From contig OX365941.1 of the NCBI GenBank assembly GCA_947243795.1, positions 372,001 through 436,000 of the forward strand: DNA of 64,000 nt, given 5' to 3'. This document shows positions 40,189 through 52,951 of this stretch, piece by piece (position 1 is the first letter of the stretch; the number at the start of each line of letters is the position of its first letter). The notes under the pieces are model-generated. The model worked only from the letters and a program-made list of their open reading frames with translations, had not been told where the DNA came from and ran no database searches. Position numbers and translations under genes: made by a program. Source of the stretch: Saccharomyces uvarum (taxonomy: Eukaryota; Ascomycota; Saccharomycetes; Saccharomycetales; Saccharomycetaceae).

Positions 40189-41859
40189 ATGTATACGCCC
40201 ATTCCTGCCAATACCCCGGCACCCACTGCTCCAGCCTCGTCGATGGCTTCCAACTCTTCATCCGGATCGAATGCCAACTCCAGCAACACTACTGGCAACA
40301 ACTCAAACACGAGGAACGCTGGCAACGGTAGAGCTGGCGGCACGTCTTCCAGCGGAAGGGCTCGTTCTGGGTCAGGTATCAGTTCGTTTTTGAATACTTT
40401 TGGAATTAGACAAAACAACCAGGCAGCCTCGTCTTCTGCGGCTGCGGCTCCGGATCAGCGTCTATTTGGCACTACTCCATCTAACTCACATATGAGTGCG
40501 GCCATGGAAAGCGCTAATGCTGCTCCACCTCAGCAGGAACCCCGTCTGCATCACCCCATACAAATGCCTGCCTCGGTCCAGTTTCACGTTCACCGTAACT
40601 ATCAGCTTCCAATTTCCTTATCGCTTACCGCCCCCATATCCGCAGGTCAACATCAACATCACCAACAACAGCAGTCTCCACAAAATTTTGAAAATAGCAA
40701 TGCTGCGAGTGTTCAAGAGCCCTTGAATCAACAACAGACTGCTACATCCAATAACAATACTACCACTACAATGTCTACTACTCTATTGACACCAGCGGCT
40801 ATAGCAAGAAACAGTACAGGTGCCGCAGTCTCTGGCTTGGAAGGCCCAGCCTCTGGCTTGGAGGGCCCAGCCTCTGGCTTGGAGTGCCCAGCCTCTACTA
40901 CTAACAATCAGGAAATGTATAAGAATTTGCGTCACTTGATATATGCCGCGAACCAGCCAAATGGGACGGAGATTCTGCATTTGGATTTACCTGCGACAAT
41001 CGCAGGAGATGCAAGCAATACTGTTGACGTTGATGAAAATACCTTGAAGCAAAGAAAGGACAAGCATGGTCTTTTCAGTATAAGGTTAACGCCCTTTATT
41101 GACAGTTCTTCCACTACAAATCAGGGATTATTTTTCGAACCGATTATAAGAAAGGCAGGGCCAGGATCTCAATTGGTTATTGGTCGCTACACTGAACGTG
41201 TCCGCGATGCAATCTCTAAGATACCTGAACAGTACCATCCAGTGGTATATAAATCCAAGGTTGTATCAAGAACACATGGCTGTTTCAAAGTAGATACTCA
41301 AGGTAATTGGTATATAAAGGATGTGAAATCTTCGAGTGGAACTTTCTTGAACCACCAAAGACTTTCCCCCGCTTCATCGTTGTCAAAGGACACCCTTTTA
41401 CGAGATGGTGACATTTTGCAATTAGGAATGGATTTTAGAGGCGGCACTGAAGAAATTTATCGTTGTGTAAGGATGAGGGTAGAGTTGAACAGATCGTGGA
41501 AACTTAAGGCAAATTCGTTTAACAAGGAAGCTTTGCAACGGTTACAAAACTTACAGAAATTGACTACAGGAGTCGAAGAAGAAGATTGCTCGATTTGTTT
41601 GTGTAAGATCAAGCCATGCCAGGCTATTTTCATATCTCCATGCGCTCATAGCTGGCACTTTCGTTGCGTAAGAAGGCTAGTCATGCTCTCATACCCGCAA
41701 TTCATTTGTCCCAACTGTAGATCAAGTTGTGATTTGGAAGCTTCTTTCGAAAGTAGTGACGAAGAAGATGAAAGTGATTTAGAAAGTGAAGGCGATCAAC
41801 TGGTTGATCAATTAAGCGTACTAATGGAAACTTCAAAGGATGCCGTCGACCATCCCTAA
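40189..41859 (+). CDS. DMA2: FHA-RING ubiquitin ligase Dma2
   Basis: The protein is 556 residues from the ATG at 40189 (MYTPIPANTPAP); the open frame continues 92 codons upstream but without family resemblance. Residues 1-265 are low-complexity Ser/Asn/Ala/Gln, much diverged from S. cerevisiae, whose protein is shorter (about 522). An FHA domain lies at about 300-430 (GSQLVIGRYTERVRDAI ... SRTHGCFKVD, SSGTFLNHQRLS). The C-terminal RING spans residues 467-514 (CSICLC ... SPCAHSWHFRC ... CPNC). A tail rich in Asp/Glu/Ser ends the protein. Dma1/Dma2 regulate septin dynamics and the spindle-position and morphogenesis checkpoints. A 21-base triplication sits in the N-terminal part. Confidence 0.95.
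   Translation: MYTPIPANTPAPTAPASSMASNSSSGSNANSSNTTGNNSNTRNAGNGRAGGTSSSGRARSGSGISSFLNTFGIRQNNQAASSSAAAAPDQRLFGTTPSNSHMSAAMESANAAPPQQEPRLHHPIQMPASVQFHVHRNYQLPISLSLTAPISAGQHQHHQQQQSPQNFENSNAASVQEPLNQQQTATSNNNTTTTMSTTLLTPAAIARNSTGAAVSGLEGPASGLEGPASGLECPASTTNNQEMYKNLRHLIYAANQPNGTEILHLDLPATIAGDASNTVDVDENTLKQRKDKHGLFSIRLTPFIDSSSTTNQGLFFEPIIRKAGPGSQLVIGRYTERVRDAISKIPEQYHPVVYKSKVVSRTHGCFKVDTQGNWYIKDVKSSSGTFLNHQRLSPASSLSKDTLLRDGDILQLGMDFRGGTEEIYRCVRMRVELNRSWKLKANSFNKEALQRLQNLQKLTTGVEEEDCSICLCKIKPCQAIFISPCAHSWHFRCVRRLVMLSYPQFICPNCRSSCDLEASFESSDEEDESDLESEGDQLVDQLSVLMETSKDAVDHP
40831..40893 (+). repeat. Three 21-bp tandem repeats within DMA2 (SGLEGPA)
   Basis: Units at 40831-40851, 40852-40872 and 40873-40893 encode SGLEGPA, SGLEGPA and SGLECPA. 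They differ by one or two bases each. The frame is kept. I do not recall such a repeat in S. cerevisiae Dma2. Confidence 0.97.
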
Positions 41860-42115
41860 GGTGGGGAGCAAAATGCACAACTTAAAAATAAAAAATTAAA
41901 ATCAAAAAAAAGGAAAAGGAAAAAACCACCAAAAGATCAAATCTTATATCTTCATATTATTATTTTAGTTATTCTCTACCATATACTTATGTATTTGTAT
42001 ATTTCGCGTTGTTTATATATCTAGTTTATTATCTTCAGAAATTTACTACCATACATCGTTAACTGTCCAGTTTTGACTTTTTTCTAGGAATATGAAAATT
42101 AAAATGTTCTAATTA

Positions 42116-44059
42116 CTAGTCCTGTGAAAGTTTATCCAGCTCCCCTATCAATCTTAACAAAACTTCTTGGGTTTGTTGCTTACCAAGACCATATTTGTAT
42201 ACCTCATGGCCACCCTCGACAATTTTCCATTCTTGGGTCTTGTGAGAGATTTTTGTCAATTCCCTTTGCCAATCACCCCACAATGCTGACTTCTTCACCA
42301 TTTCTTTAGAACTGACAATACTTGTTTTGACATTTTGTAAAGATCCTCTGTTGTTTGTCACATCCTTGTAACTTAAAATGGAACTTGTGACACTTTCCAA
42401 AAATTTAGAACGCAGGAAACGTCCCTGGTATTTCATATCACGTCCAAATATACGCTCTTTAGACCCATGATGAGCTAACAACCACGAGGTTTGTAATCTC
42501 CACCCCAAACTCGACCAAATACCCTTCCACCATAGTCTGAACTCATTGTGTCTTTCAATCTCGGAAGGCAACCAAGTTTTATCATGATTGCGACCATCGC
42601 CATTATCGCCGTCGTTGCCATCGCCATCATCGTCATCACCACGGCCTGGGGGTAATAGTCTCTGAACATAGTTTTTCAATAACAGTTCTTCATGCCATGA
42701 TTCAACGAGCATCATGCTATCCACGATATCAACGTTTTTGGCGGTGAACACCCTTGTGAATAATCCGCCAAGATCGTATCCTACTGTAGTGAATGGCCCA
42801 ACGATTTTTGCGTCTTTAATCAGTGCGTACCTTAGGGATTCGGCTACCATAGCAATTGAGATAGGTGCGGGAGGAGAATCACTCAATCCGTACCCTGGCC
42901 TATCGTATAAACAGTACCTTTGTATCCTATCTAAATGATATAGCTCTTCGATCCAAGTAGCAGACAGGTAACCAGTATCATAACCTCCATGTTCGAACAA
43001 AATGATTGGTTGCTTCTTCTTTTTCCTGTCAGTTGGCTCTGTTTCATTACCTTGATCAAATACATCACCATAACAAGTTATGTGCAATTTGTAAGTCTTA
43101 GCAGCATCAACGTAATGGAATGCCTCGTACGAAGGCGATTGAACAGTTATTGGTAATTTGTGCGTCAATCTGTAGGTATCTAATGTAGTCAACAGGGTGT
43201 TTAAAGTAAATAGAGTGAAGAAGATCAGAATGGCAAATTTGATTGAATTTCTAAACCCAATGAATACCCATTCTGTCAAGGTATGCTTGCCTTGTACTGG
43301 TTCAGTGCTGCGCGTAGTAGTTGGTGATGCCGACCCGTATTGGCCTCCGTTGTTGTTGTTATTTTCAACATTTGTATTGATATCATTGACGGTACTAGTA
43401 GTATCTTCAATACTGCGTTCCTCCAACGGTTCATTTATTGAATCGTTGTAAAACACGAGGTACCAGTCTAATATGGCGCCAACGAAAAATGAAAACGATG
43501 TCCATAAGTAGGTGAATGTGCCGACAAATCCGATTCTCTGTCTGGTATATTTGATCATATACGTCAATGCCAGATTGAATAGCGTCAAAACACAAAGGGT
43601 CACATTCAAGCCATAATCTAGGGCTGAATACAGTCCCAACTTGTTAAACCAGAGATTAAAAGAGTTAGCAACGATTGAGATGAAAATTAAAGTCAGATCG
43701 TTGAAACTAGCGTATCGGTTGCTAAACCCGAAAAGAACATCAACGTTAAAAAAGAAATCCGAAATCAAAGTGGTGATTAACCAGAGAGTATTGATAAGAA
43801 TTAGCACGTTCAAAATCCACTTGGAATTATGGATGAAAATCCTATAACCCTTACGAATTTGGAATAGCCTATCCCTGATAAACCCTTCAGATTCGATATC
43901 GCGACCTTCATCAACTGAAGACGGACCGTTAATAGAGGATCTCCCCCCAAGTGTCCTGTGGTTGTTGTTTAGAAGCGGTTGTGCTTCCGGATGCTTGTTA
44001 TGCACACCCGCCTGCGTTGCTTTCCTTAAAGGATCGTTATCTACACTATTGGCCTCCAT
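42116..44059 (-). CDS. Multi-pass membrane protein with C-terminal alpha/beta-hydrolase domain (YNL115C orthologue)
   Basis: The protein is 647 residues from the ATG at 44059; upstream in-frame codons reach only a TTG. About four to five membrane segments are seen in the first 280 residues (for example WILNVLILINTLWLITTLI, LNVTLCVLTLFNLALTYMI, FAILIFFTLFTLNTLLTTL). An alpha/beta-hydrolase follows, with an oxyanion segment ILFEHGGYDTG and the YDRPGYGLSDSPP turn. A nucleophile elbow, VGYDLGG, has Asp429 where Ser is usual. A late His (VEGGHEVYK) could complete a triad. The function of the S. cerevisiae protein is not known to me; it is green-tagged to mitochondria in some surveys, a point I cannot confirm here. 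An Asn/Asp-rich insertion lies near residue 490. Confidence 0.9.
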   Translation of the reverse strand: MEANSVDNDPLRKATQAGVHNKHPEAQPLLNNNHRTLGGRSSINGPSSVDEGRDIESEGFIRDRLFQIRKGYRIFIHNSKWILNVLILINTLWLITTLISDFFFNVDVLFGFSNRYASFNDLTLIFISIVANSFNLWFNKLGLYSALDYGLNVTLCVLTLFNLALTYMIKYTRQRIGFVGTFTYLWTSFSFFVGAILDWYLVFYNDSINEPLEERSIEDTTSTVNDINTNVENNNNNGGQYGSASPTTTRSTEPVQGKHTLTEWVFIGFRNSIKFAILIFFTLFTLNTLLTTLDTYRLTHKLPITVQSPSYEAFHYVDAAKTYKLHITCYGDVFDQGNETEPTDRKKKKQPIILFEHGGYDTGYLSATWIEELYHLDRIQRYCLYDRPGYGLSDSPPAPISIAMVAESLRYALIKDAKIVGPFTTVGYDLGGLFTRVFTAKNVDIVDSMMLVESWHEELLLKNYVQRLLPPGRGDDDDGDGNDGDNGDGRNHDKTWLPSEIERHNEFRLWWKGIWSSLGWRLQTSWLLAHHGSKERIFGRDMKYQGRFLRSKFLESVTSSILSYKDVTNNRGSLQNVKTSIVSSKEMVKKSALWGDWQRELTKISHKTQEWKIVEGGHEVYKYGLGKQQTQEVLLRLIGELDKLSQD

Positions 44060-44720
44060 GGTGTGTGTATGCGTCAATACTTTTAAAGCTTTCCAGTTGA
44101 CGTATTACTCCTTGTAAAGAGAACAAAGTATTTATTTTTTATTTTCTTTCGCACCTCCCTTTAATTGCCAAGATGGTTAAATTTAGGGGTCCCAGTAGCC
44201 TTGCGAGGTATGGACAGAAAATATATATGCAGAGCAACAAGAGAACGTGCTGAGCGAGCCTGTTAAAGAATAGACTATCAGAGATCCCGCTGTCCTATCT
44301 ACATCTATATAGGTATATATGAAATGTCCGGAAAACTTAATATGTTTCTAAATTTACCAGAGCCCTTTTTTAAGAATATAAAAACATTTTTTGTTCAGAA
44401 ACATGAAATACAGCTGCACAACAACAGAGAGTGCAAACACCAATAAAAAGCAAGAATACCCAAAGTGTTATAAGTTGCAAGACCATACTACATTAAATCA
44501 AACATTAGGAAGTGCAGCAATACTCTTTTAGAACCACATGCCACTACTAAAGGACATTCCATCCGGGTCACATTCCGTACTAAGCGACAGACCTTTTTAT
44601 TGCGATGAGATGTGAAAAAAAAAGAATTTTAAAAAAAAAAGTTATAACGCTGAGCCATAGAGTGGATACAAGACAGCATATTAAAGAGCCAAAACACAGA
44701 TCCATAGAACGTACACGTCA
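44060..44720. promoter_or_regulatory. YNL115C/RPC19 divergent region with PAC element
   Basis: In this 661-base gap an exact PAC GCGATGAG at 44602-44609, followed by TGTGAAAA and long A-runs, lies about 110 bases before the RPC19 ATG, as expected for RNA polymerase I/III subunit genes. I find no other named element and no RNA gene in the rest. Confidence 0.8.
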
Positions 44721-45149
44721 ATGACTGAAGATATCGAACATAAGAAGACCGCCCCAGAGGAAACAGCCCAGGAGTCAAAACCTGCCCAGGAAGAGGAGGA
44801 TCAGGATGTCGAAATGACTGGCGATGAAGAGCAAGAGGACGAACCAGACAGAGAAAAGATCAAGCTTCTAACACAGGCCACGTCTGAAGACGGCACTAGT
44901 GCTTCTTTTCAGATCGTCGAGGAGGACCACACACTGGGCAATGCTCTGCGTTACATCATAATGAAGAATCCAGACGTAGAGTTCTGCGGTTATTCGATAC
45001 CTCATCCTTCTGAAAACCTGTTGAACGTCAGAATCCAGACCTACGGCGAAATCACCGCCGTGGAGGCCTTACAGAAGGGGCTGAAGGACTTGATGGATCT
45101 GTGCGACGTCGTGGAATCCAAATTCACCGAGAAAATCAAGAGCATGTAG
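44721..45149 (+). CDS. RPC19: Shared RNA polymerase I and III subunit AC19
   Basis: The protein is 142 residues, the S. cerevisiae length. An acidic N-terminus (1-45) precedes an alpha-like (bacterial RpoA / Rpb11-type) dimerisation domain. It is recognisable by FQIVEEDHTLGNALRYIIMKNPDVEFCGYSIPHPSENLLNVRIQT. The HTLGNALR block is the signature of the family. Rpc19 pairs with Rpc40 as the alpha-like heterodimer that starts assembly of Pol I and Pol III. Its PAC-bearing promoter agrees with the ribosome-biogenesis programme. Confidence 0.97.
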   Translation: MTEDIEHKKTAPEETAQESKPAQEEEDQDVEMTGDEEQEDEPDREKIKLLTQATSEDGTSASFQIVEEDHTLGNALRYIIMKNPDVEFCGYSIPHPSENLLNVRIQTYGEITAVEALQKGLKDLMDLCDVVESKFTEKIKSM

Positions 45150-48212
<3,063 letters not shown>

Positions 48213-48879
48213 AGTTAAACATCTCAATTTGCACTCCTCCATCATTATTAATATATAAATTGACTGCATCATTTCATTAGTCAGTGCATGATATAAATTT
48301 CTTTTGCTGTATACTACATTCTAATACTTTTAAATTTTCCTTGATATTTATTTCTTTGATTAACTCGAACTACATGAAAGAATAATGACATCTCTTCCCA
48401 AATGCAATCAAAGTGGACGTATATCACATTATACTTAGTAATCGGTAAACAAATCGACGCACTTTTTTCGTGTTCGTACAATGTCAATGCCGATGTTAAA
48501 CGAATGTTTTCTAAAGATATTTGGTGTAAGAAACAGTGGTCTACTGAAATTTACATGCAAAGAAAGGTGTGCGCTTAAGTAGAAGGTACCTACATTGGGA
48601 TGGGTTTAAATTAAAGAAAGTTGTTTGTCGTTTATCTATGAGACGTTGTTTTTTGAGAAAACATATAGATAAATATATACATATTACTTTATAATGATTT
48701 TATCTGGTAAACAGATATTCTATGATACAGTGACATACTCCTGTGAGGTAAAAGCATAAATATTGGTGTTTGGAACACTGATTCCCAACCTTCGTTGCTT
48801 GAAAATAAATAATTTATTAAAACTGAAACAAAAAATCAATTGGTTCTGGTATAGATCTTGTGGTATTTTAAAAAACTAA
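48213..48879. other. DBP2/CYB5 convergent 3' region
   Basis: This is 667 bases, unusually long for two converging yeast genes. It is AT-rich, with several TATATA-type 3'-end signals. I see no reading frame with protein-like content, no tRNA and no clear snoRNA boxes. CACTTTTTTCG at about 48460 is unremarkable. Confidence 0.4.
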
Positions 48880-49242
48880 TTATTCGTTCAACAAATAATA
48901 AGCAACACCTAGCATTACGACGGCCAAAATCATAACCAATGTAGCGCTACCTTGACTTTGACTTTCGGAGGTAGCAGCCTTCTTTACAACAACAGGCTCA
49001 CTGGTTTTGTCGACGTCACCAATGTACAAAGTTTTCAGTAGTTTCAAGGCTTCATCAGAATGACCAATGTCAACAAAACTATCTGTAGCGTCTTGACCAC
49101 CCAAATCCATTATAATTTCGTCACCACCTGGATGTTCGTCTTTAAATTGAGAAACGTCGTAAACTTTGTCATCGATGATGATCCAGCAGTTTTCTGGACC
49201 GTTGTGTTCGGCGACTTCTTGGTAACTGTAAACTTTAGGCAT
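48880..49242 (-). CDS. CYB5: Cytochrome b5, tail-anchored
   Basis: The protein is 120 residues, the S. cerevisiae length. The heme domain has both axial ligands: His37 in the FKDEHPGGDEII signature and His61 in DIGHSDEA. The C-terminal hydrophobic segment at about 99-118 (SATLVMILAVVMLGVAYYLL) is a tail anchor for the ER. Cyb5 supplies electrons to sterol and sphingolipid oxygenases and fatty-acid desaturation steps. Identity is firm. Confidence 0.98.
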   Translation of the reverse strand: MPKVYSYQEVAEHNGPENCWIIIDDKVYDVSQFKDEHPGGDEIIMDLGGQDATDSFVDIGHSDEALKLLKTLYIGDVDKTSEPVVVKKAATSESQSQGSATLVMILAVVMLGVAYYLLNE

Positions 49243-49774
49243 GATTTCTATGATCTTTTTGTGTTTTGTTTGGTTGACTTGCTTTCAATATAAAATAATA
49301 CCAATTGAAACTTGAATCTTAAATATTAACGAAAAACTTGAACGAAAAAAAATGAGGAAGTTGTGAATGTTTCTTGTTCTTTATATAATCGATCTGTCAA
49401 GAGTTATGAACATATATGTTATGTGTTTGAATGAGAACAATGCTGCTCAAATATCGCTTTTTGCCCACGAAAACGACGAAAAATTTCTCTTTATGCTACC
49501 TTCTCCCACTATCTCGATCTCGTATAGCTTTTTGTTTTGCAGCTATTGTTCTTTTTTTAAGCCGTTAAAACTTTCATCCGGAAACTCCAGGGCGTTAACC
49601 TACTCGGATTTTAATGGTTGACTTCCGTGAGGCGCCGGAAATTGTCATAGTATACGAGAAAACGGATTATATTGCTGTGATTTACTATTTAAACGGTTAT
49701 TTTAGTCTAGTATATCCTATTCTATCTTACAAAACACTGTTGCCCGGGAATGGTAAAACAATTGAGCTACCAGA
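49243..49774. promoter_or_regulatory. CYB5 promoter / NOP15 3' region
   Basis: In this 532-base gap CCCACGAAAACG near 49465 contains CACGAAA, the SCB core, but as a single copy it is weak evidence. Remaining sequence is AT-rich without named elements. A 120-codon + strand frame here runs into the antisense of NOP15 and is not a gene. Confidence 0.4.
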
Positions 49775-50440
49775 TCACCATTTGAATTCGATGCCTGACT
49801 TGGCCAATTTATTTATCCTTTCTTCATGTTTTTGCGTCATGTTTTCCTTTAGTTGCTTCACTGGCTTGGTAACACCCTTCTCTACCAAGACTCTTTTCTT
49901 GTACTTGTATAATTTTTCGATTTTGGCTCCCTTTGGTAATAGACGTACTTGTAATAGATGGCCCATTAACAAATAATTGTTCATGGATTCTTGGGCAACT
50001 AGCGCATCCTCTTTGTTAACAAATTCTAAGAACCCGTAATGTCTAGAGTTACCTGTTTTCTTATTACGTGCTAATCTCACTTCTCTCAAATCACCGAATT
50101 GAGCAAAATATTTACTTAGTTCCTTTTCGTGGAACCCATGTGGTAATCTGCTCACATAAATGATGGCAGAATATTCGTCGAGTTTCTTCTTGTCCTTTGA
50201 TATTTTTTGATCAACTTGCTTCTTAGGATTCAACTTTTTGATTTTGTGCGTACCGTCTTGTTCATCATCAGAAACAGCCAAACCTTCAATTTTGTCTTCA
50301 TCTTTTTTGTCCTCTTCATCTGAACTGGTAGATGATGATTCTAACTGTAATTCCTCTTCTTTTTTCTGTACTGGTTTTTCCTCTTTGGTTTTTTGGTTTA
50401 CGACTTCCTTGGTGGAACTCTTCTTTACTGACTTGACCAT
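49775..50440 (-). CDS. NOP15: Nucleolar RRM protein Nop15, pre-60S factor
   Basis: The protein is 221 residues. An acidic, Lys-rich N-terminus of 90 residues precedes one RRM with RNP2 IIYVSRL at 93-99 and RNP1 RHYGFLEF at 133-140. A basic C-terminal segment (KYKKRVLVEKGVTKPVKQLK) ends in GIEFKW, typical of the Nop15/NIFK family. Nop15 binds ITS2 and is needed for 27S pre-rRNA processing; it also affects cytokinesis. Its promoter has a PAC repeat and RRPE. Confidence 0.96.
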   Translation of the reverse strand: MVKSVKKSSTKEVVNQKTKEEKPVQKKEEELQLESSSTSSDEEDKKDEDKIEGLAVSDDEQDGTHKIKKLNPKKQVDQKISKDKKKLDEYSAIIYVSRLPHGFHEKELSKYFAQFGDLREVRLARNKKTGNSRHYGFLEFVNKEDALVAQESMNNYLLMGHLLQVRLLPKGAKIEKLYKYKKRVLVEKGVTKPVKQLKENMTQKHEERINKLAKSGIEFKW

Positions 50441-50540
50441 ATTGACTTCACGTTTCTATGTACCTGTGTATTGCTAGTTGACCTGGTTTCAGAAATGATG
50501 TATGAGGTGAAGAAACTAGAATTCTGGTACTCAAAATCAA

Positions 50541-50598
50541 GAGATGAGATGAGATGAGATGCACTATTTCATTTTTTCTTATGGCGGAAAATTTTTCA
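50541..50598. promoter_or_regulatory. NOP15 promoter: reiterated PAC and RRPE
   Basis: GAGATGAGATGAGATGAGATGC at 50541-50562 reiterates the GATGAG core four times; AAAATTTTTCA at 50588-50598 is a full RRPE. Both lie 100-160 bases before the NOP15 ATG. Confidence 0.85.
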
Positions 50599-50940
50599 TA
50601 GTGAAAAAAAAGGCATAAATCTGGGGGGTAACACCTATATTTTTACTTTGCCGTCTGGAGTGAGAATATTAAAGAAGTAACATCTGCGATTTAAATTTAA
50701 AACGATTCAACTATTTAATTAAGTATTAGGAGTCGGGCGTTCAGTACACTTTTCTATAGATATCCCTCCTTTCGGTTGTCAAGCCTTGCATTCAGAGTTT
50801 ATGAGCGTTCAGAATCGTTGATTTTATCAACGTACATTTTACTTCGATATAGTTATATATAATTTACAGTTGCCTGACGGAATAAAAAGGAAGTACATAT
50901 CAGAGAAAAAAGGGCATGAAGTTAGAATCTACCCACCGTA
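50599..50940. other. NOP15-YNL108C intergenic remainder
   Basis: About 340 bases upstream of the NOP15 control elements and downstream of the YNL108C stop. AT-rich; I see nothing specific in it. Confidence 0.35.
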
Positions 50941-51753
50941 TTATTCCGTTTTCAATTTGCTACTTTCTGCTGCTCTTCTTGCCTTAATGTCGGCATCAGA
51001 ACCGGCTTCAAAGGCATTCATAAACGTCCAATTCATTTCTTCTCCATTAGTTAAAAAAGACGTATTACCATTCATTGTTATTGTCCATACCCTCTTTTCA
51101 AATCGCAAGTTTTCACCTTCTGCTTTCACTACCTCAAATTTGTCAATAGCACAACTTCCGTTTCTTATAAAGGTACCTTTATCATCAATGGGCTCTTTAG
51201 CGCTGGAGAATTTTAATAAATTCATACCAAGAGCTGACTTTGTGGCTGCATGTGTAACAATCATAATAGTCTTGATTTCTGGAAATCTTCTTTCTACCCT
51301 TTCGATGAAAATGGGCCAGAACTTATGACACCTTTCAAAAATGTCTTCTTCTGTTTCACCTCTATTACTAGGAATGATACTAGATTCCCAATTTGGATTT
51401 ATCATAGCTGGGAAAAACTTACTCATTACTTCATGGGTTGCTGGTTCTGGAATAATGGGTCTATCAGGTTTGTACCATTCTCCTACACCACGATCTACGT
51501 ATAATGGAATTTTCAGAGACTCAACTGTGGGTCTACTCGTTTCCAGGCAACGATAAAATGGAGAGCAAAAAATCATCTCAGGTTTGACTTCCAGTTTAGA
51601 GATATAATTTGCTAACTCATGCGCCTGCTCGACACCATGTTCCGAAAGTGGAACATCGTTATCAATGCCAGTAGGAGGTGGTGGGTATGGCCCCTTTGGT
51701 AACCAATTGGATCTATATCCATGTCTGGCGATGTATATGTTTTCAATAGCCAT
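50941..51753 (-). CDS. Histidine phosphatase superfamily protein (YNL108C orthologue; TFC7 paralogue)
   Basis: The protein is 270 residues. The phosphoglycerate-mutase-like catalytic motif ARHGYRSN (His11) is at the N-terminus, with [23 protein letters not shown] and, later, [13 protein letters not shown] (second catalytic His). [14 protein letters not shown] supplies a further conserved Arg. This is the family that includes the tau55 subunit of TFIIIC (Tfc7). I recall YNL108C as its whole-genome-duplication partner, and its own substrate is unknown. The first residues ([12 protein letters not shown]) fix the start, and no longer N-terminus is available. Confidence 0.9.
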   Translation of the reverse strand: MAIENIYIARHGYRSNWLPKGPYPPPPTGIDNDVPLSEHGVEQAHELANYISKLEVKPEMIFCSPFYRCLETSRPTVESLKIPLYVDRGVGEWYKPDRPIIPEPATHEVMSKFFPAMINPNWESSIIPSNRGETEEDIFERCHKFWPIFIERVERRFPEIKTIMIVTHAATKSALGMNLLKFSSAKEPIDDKGTFIRNGSCAIDKFEVVKAEGENLRFEKRVWTITMNGNTSFLTNGEEMNWTFMNAFEAGSDADIKARRAAESSKLKTE

Positions 51754-52054
51754 ATTCTAGCAAGATTAATAATCTTTGTAGCTCTATCTTTTTTCTTTAT
51801 ATTCAAATAGCTTATCACTTTACATATCGGTGAAAAATTGCTTTGTTTTTGAACTTGTACTCGAAAGCTTTCTTTCAAATTTTAAAGGATTCGGTATTCG
51901 AATGACGTGATGACGCTTCAGATTTCGCTATTTTTTCAGAATTTTTCAAGATATTCTAAATAGATATTGAAGAATAGCAAAGTAAACTCTGGAAGCTAAA
52001 CGTCGAGTAGACAGCTTGGAAGCATCGGATTAGCAGAATCATTACGTTGACAAG
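51754..52054. promoter_or_regulatory. YNL108C/YAF9 divergent region
   Basis: In this 301-base gap TGACGTGA (51903-51910), followed by TGACG, resembles an ATF/CREB-type site (TGACGTCA) with one mismatch. No other named element. Confidence 0.45.
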
Positions 52055-52729
52055 ATGGCTCCATCAATAAGCAAAAGGATAAAAACTTTGTCTGTTAGCA
52101 GGCCAGTGATATATGGTAATACCGCTAAGAAGATGGGTAGTGTCAAACCACCAAATGCCCCCGCTGAACATACTCATTTGTGGACAATATTTGTTAGAGG
52201 TCCACAGAATGAAGATATATCTTACATTATCAAGAAAGTCGTTTTTAAACTCCATGACACCTATCCAAACCCTCTAAGATCTATAGAAGCGCCCCCGTTT
52301 GAACTAACTGAAACTGGTTGGGGTGAATTTGATATAAACATCAAGATATACTTTGTGGAGGAAGCCAACGAGAAAATGTTAAACTTTTACCATCGATTAC
52401 GACTTCATCCATATGCTGATCCTGCACCAAATACCAACAATGAGAACGGGAATAACCCACCAGGTCGTAACGCTAAAGACGCAGAAGTTAGTTCCGTTTT
52501 CTTTGATGAAATTGTATTTAATGAACCAAATGAAGAATTTTTCAAAATTCTAATGAGCCGACCAGGAAATGTCTTACCTTCAAACAAGACCGATAATTGT
52601 GTATATTCCAAACAATTGGAAAAGGAAGAAATTGACATGATAGATATTGGCATAGAAAAGGTTGATAAAGAAATAGATGAATTGAGGCAAAAGCTAGAAA
52701 GCTTAGTAAAAGAAGAGGGCGCTCAATAA
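52055..52729 (+). CDS. YAF9: YEATS-domain subunit of NuA4 and SWR1
   Basis: The protein is 224 residues. The YEATS domain spans about 10-170: RPVIYGNTAKKMG, THLWTIFVRGP, ISYIIKKVVFKLHDTYPNPLR, PFELTETGWGEFDINIKIYF. These include the aromatic residues of the acyl-lysine pocket (His/Trp, Trp near 91, Phe). A C-terminal helix at about 185-222 (EIDMIDIGIEKVDKEIDELRQ) fits the known coiled coil that binds Swc4. It reads acetylated histone H3 and H2A.Z deposition depends on it. EAF7, another NuA4 subunit, is also in this window. Confidence 0.96.
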   Translation: MAPSISKRIKTLSVSRPVIYGNTAKKMGSVKPPNAPAEHTHLWTIFVRGPQNEDISYIIKKVVFKLHDTYPNPLRSIEAPPFELTETGWGEFDINIKIYFVEEANEKMLNFYHRLRLHPYADPAPNTNNENGNNPPGRNAKDAEVSSVFFDEIVFNEPNEEFFKILMSRPGNVLPSNKTDNCVYSKQLEKEEIDMIDIGIEKVDKEIDELRQKLESLVKEEGAQ

Positions 52730-52951
52730 TCATTAGAACCTACCACCTTTTGAGCGTGAATGAAATACAATTTTTAAGGTGATGTTTCCACAACGGTTGC
52801 CGCAATACTAATATTCATTACAATTGAAATTGTTGGCATACATCGATAGGAACGTATATAAAGATCTATAAATACCTAACCAACAATAATTATAAAAATT
52901 TTATGAGATGCGTAATGCTAATGATACAATCTAACTGGGCTTAAGGGGTTT

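Noticed and set aside
48213-48879. Possible snoRNA in the long DBP2/CYB5 gap
   Set aside because: No convincing C/D or H/ACA boxes with the right spacing were seen.
49614-49976. 120-codon + strand frame between CYB5 and NOP15
   Set aside because: It overlaps the antisense of NOP15, which has a clear RRM on the other strand, and shows no recognisable protein.
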